From the NCBI GenBank assembly GCA_009779335.1, contig WREM01000045.1, forward strand, positions 1 to 7,418: 7,418 nucleotides of DNA, in the 5' to 3' direction. The stretch is from Streptococcaceae bacterium. GTDB lineage: Bacteria > Bacillota > Bacilli > Lactobacillales > Streptococcaceae. Under the pieces are notes generated by a model. The model worked only from the letters and a program-made list of their open reading frames with translations. It was not told the DNA's origin and ran no database searches. Positions 6,341 to 7,418 of the stretch are shown one piece after another. The stretch's first letter is position 1, and each line of letters starts with the position of its first letter. Position numbers and translations under genes: made by a program.

Positions 6341-6390
6341 AGAAAGGGGCGTTCACAAGACGCTCCTTTCTATATGTAGTCTAGGAAGGA
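6341..6390 (+). promoter_or_regulatory. Structured 5' leader of rimP: 12-bp hairpin with possible alternative pairing to the Shine-Dalgarno site
   Basis: AGAAAGGGGCGT (6341-6352) pairs with ACGCTCCTTTCT (6360-6371) through 12 consecutive pairs including one G-U, with loop TCACAAG. It is not followed by a T-tract, so it is not a simple terminator. Part of the 3' arm, TCCTTTCT (6364-6371), can instead pair with the rimP Shine-Dalgarno sequence AGGAAGGA (6383-6390) over 8 bases with one G-U. The two structures are mutually exclusive, so the upstream hairpin would keep the ribosome binding site free. The pairing is visible in the sequence; any regulatory use is inferred. Confidence 0.6.
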
Positions 6391-6396
6391 TGAATT

Positions 6397-6879
6397 ATGG
6401 AAGAAATGCTCACACAGAGAGTTGAGCAATTAATCACACCGCATATACCTGAACCGTTTGAACTGGTTGATGTCGAGTGGGAGAAGCTGGGGAGTGATAG
6501 GGTTCTACGTCTATTAGTGGATAAGCCTGATGGGATTGCTATTCAAGATACAGCAGATCTGAGTGAGATTATCTCTCCTCTGCTAGATACCATTAGCCCT
6601 GATCCATTTCCGACAGAGGGATATATGTTGGAAGTGGCAAGTCCCGGGGCTGAGCGTCCTCTGAAGAAGGAAGCAGACTATGAAAATGCAATGAATCAAT
6701 ACATCATGGTCAAGCTCTATCAGAAGATAGAGGGAGTCAAGGAATTTGTCGGTGACTTGGTTGCTCTTGATAAAGAGAATCAAGTGATAACCTTAGAAAT
6801 TAGAGACAAGACAAGAACCAAGAAAATGGACATTCCACTGGATAAGATTTCAAAAGCCAATACCTTGGTTAAACTCTAA
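6397..6879 (+). CDS. rimP: Ribosome maturation factor RimP
   Basis: This 160-residue cytoplasmic protein is required for maturation of the 30S ribosomal subunit. The N-terminal RimP domain (about 8-85) shows FELVDVEW, VLRLLVDKPDGI, a DTADLSEIISPLLD segment and the hallmark LEVASPGAERPLK (79-91). The C-terminal SH3-like domain (about 93-158) includes VKLYQKIEGVKEFVGDL and the Lys/Arg-rich TRTKKMDIPLDKISKANTLVKL end. Length is normal. The ATG at 6397 has AGGAAGGA 6 bases upstream; a second in-frame ATG at 6406 is less well spaced. It is followed after 51 bases by nusA, as in the conserved rimP-nusA-infB operon of Gram-positive bacteria. It has its own strong promoter and a structured leader. 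Confidence 0.96.
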   Translation: MEEMLTQRVEQLITPHIPEPFELVDVEWEKLGSDRVLRLLVDKPDGIAIQDTADLSEIISPLLDTISPDPFPTEGYMLEVASPGAERPLKKEADYENAMNQYIMVKLYQKIEGVKEFVGDLVALDKENQVITLEIRDKTRTKKMDIPLDKISKANTLVKL

Positions 6880-6930
6880 GGGTAGTTAGTAAAATTAAAA
6901 AATAATTTATAAAAAGAAAGCGAGAATATC

Positions 6931-7418
6931 ATGAGCAAAGAAATGCAGAACGCCTTTGCAATACTAGAAGAACAAAAAGGGATTAAGCCTGAAATCGTGA
7001 TTGAAGCGATTGAACAAGCGATTACAGCAGCCTACAAGCGTCAATATGGGCAAGCCCAAAATGTAAAAGTCATCTACGATGAGAAAAAAGGACAGTTCAA
7101 TGTTTACTCTACACGTGAAGTAGTAGATGAAGTCTTTGACAGTCGTTTAGAAATCAGCTTGGAAGATGCACTTGAACTTAATCCGCATTATGAAATTGGC
7201 GACAAAATCATGTTTGAAGAAACACCAAAAGATTTTGCTCGTACGGCAGCAGGTGCAGCTAAGCAAGTCATCACACAAAAGATGCGTGAAGAAGAACGTG
7301 TCATCATCTACAATGAATACAGCCGATATAAAGATGAAATCATCATCGGAACTATTGAAAAGATTGATAATCGTGCAGTTTATGTCAATCTTGGTCGTGT
7401 AGATGCCCTTTTGACTGC
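6931..7418 (+). CDS. nusA: Transcription termination/antitermination factor NusA, N-terminal part
   Basis: The open frame runs from ATG 6931 through the window end without a stop, giving 162 residues plus part of a codon. NusA binds RNA polymerase and modulates pausing, termination and antitermination. The RNA-polymerase-binding N-terminal domain (about 1-125) is present, with MSKEMQNAFAILEEQKGI at the start, AAYKRQYGQAQNV (33-45) and a VDEVFDSRLEISLEDA segment (65-80). The S1 RNA-binding domain begins near residue 137 with GTIEKIDNRAVYVNLG. The KH domains lie beyond the window. The ribosome binding site is weak (GCGAG, 6 bases before the ATG), and the gene is probably cotranscribed with rimP. 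A 237-base open frame at 7166 in another frame is a by-product of this gene. Confidence 0.96.
   Translation, partial: MSKEMQNAFAILEEQKGIKPEIVIEAIEQAITAAYKRQYGQAQNVKVIYDEKKGQFNVYSTREVVDEVFDSRLEISLEDALELNPHYEIGDKIMFEETPKDFARTAAGAAKQVITQKMREEERVIIYNEYSRYKDEIIIGTIEKIDNRAVYVNLGRVDALLT

Overview
The window looks like a low-GC Gram-positive chromosome, most probably a streptococcus or a close relative in the Lactobacillales. The reasons are the RimP and NusA sequences, the rimP-nusA gene order, the AT-rich intergenic DNA and the strong Shine-Dalgarno sites. The genus is an inference from sequence flavour and was not tested by a search.

Layout: positions 1-157 hold the 3' end of der (ribosome-assembly GTPase). 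Positions 6295-7418 hold a consensus promoter, a structured leader, rimP and the 5' part of nusA. Between these housekeeping genes sits a visibly more AT-rich five-gene block (289-6180), all on the + strand. Its genes overlap or are separated by at most 6 bases, so it reads as one operon. In order it encodes a cytosine-C5 DNA methyltransferase, a GHKL-type ATPase carrying a C-terminal HEPN-like domain, a second cytosine-C5 methyltransferase, a D12-class adenine-N6 methyltransferase, and a protein with an HNH-type nuclease motif that is the probable restriction endonuclease. A weak extended -10 promoter precedes the block and a hairpin terminator follows it. No integrase, transposase or tRNA is seen at the borders.

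How the genes may work together: the block is best read as a Type II (probably Type IIS-like) restriction-modification locus. The two methylation chemistries suit an asymmetric target whose two strands need different modifications. The unusual part is the second gene, which joins a MutL/MORC-like ATPase to a domain with the RNase-type Rx4H motif of HEPN proteins. This suggests that a conformational ATPase and a possible RNA-targeting suicide effector are built into an otherwise classical DNA restriction operon. The methyltransferase genes come before the nuclease gene and no controller (C) protein is present.

The rimP leader is a separate point of interest. A 12-bp hairpin there has a 3' arm that can alternatively pair with the rimP Shine-Dalgarno sequence.
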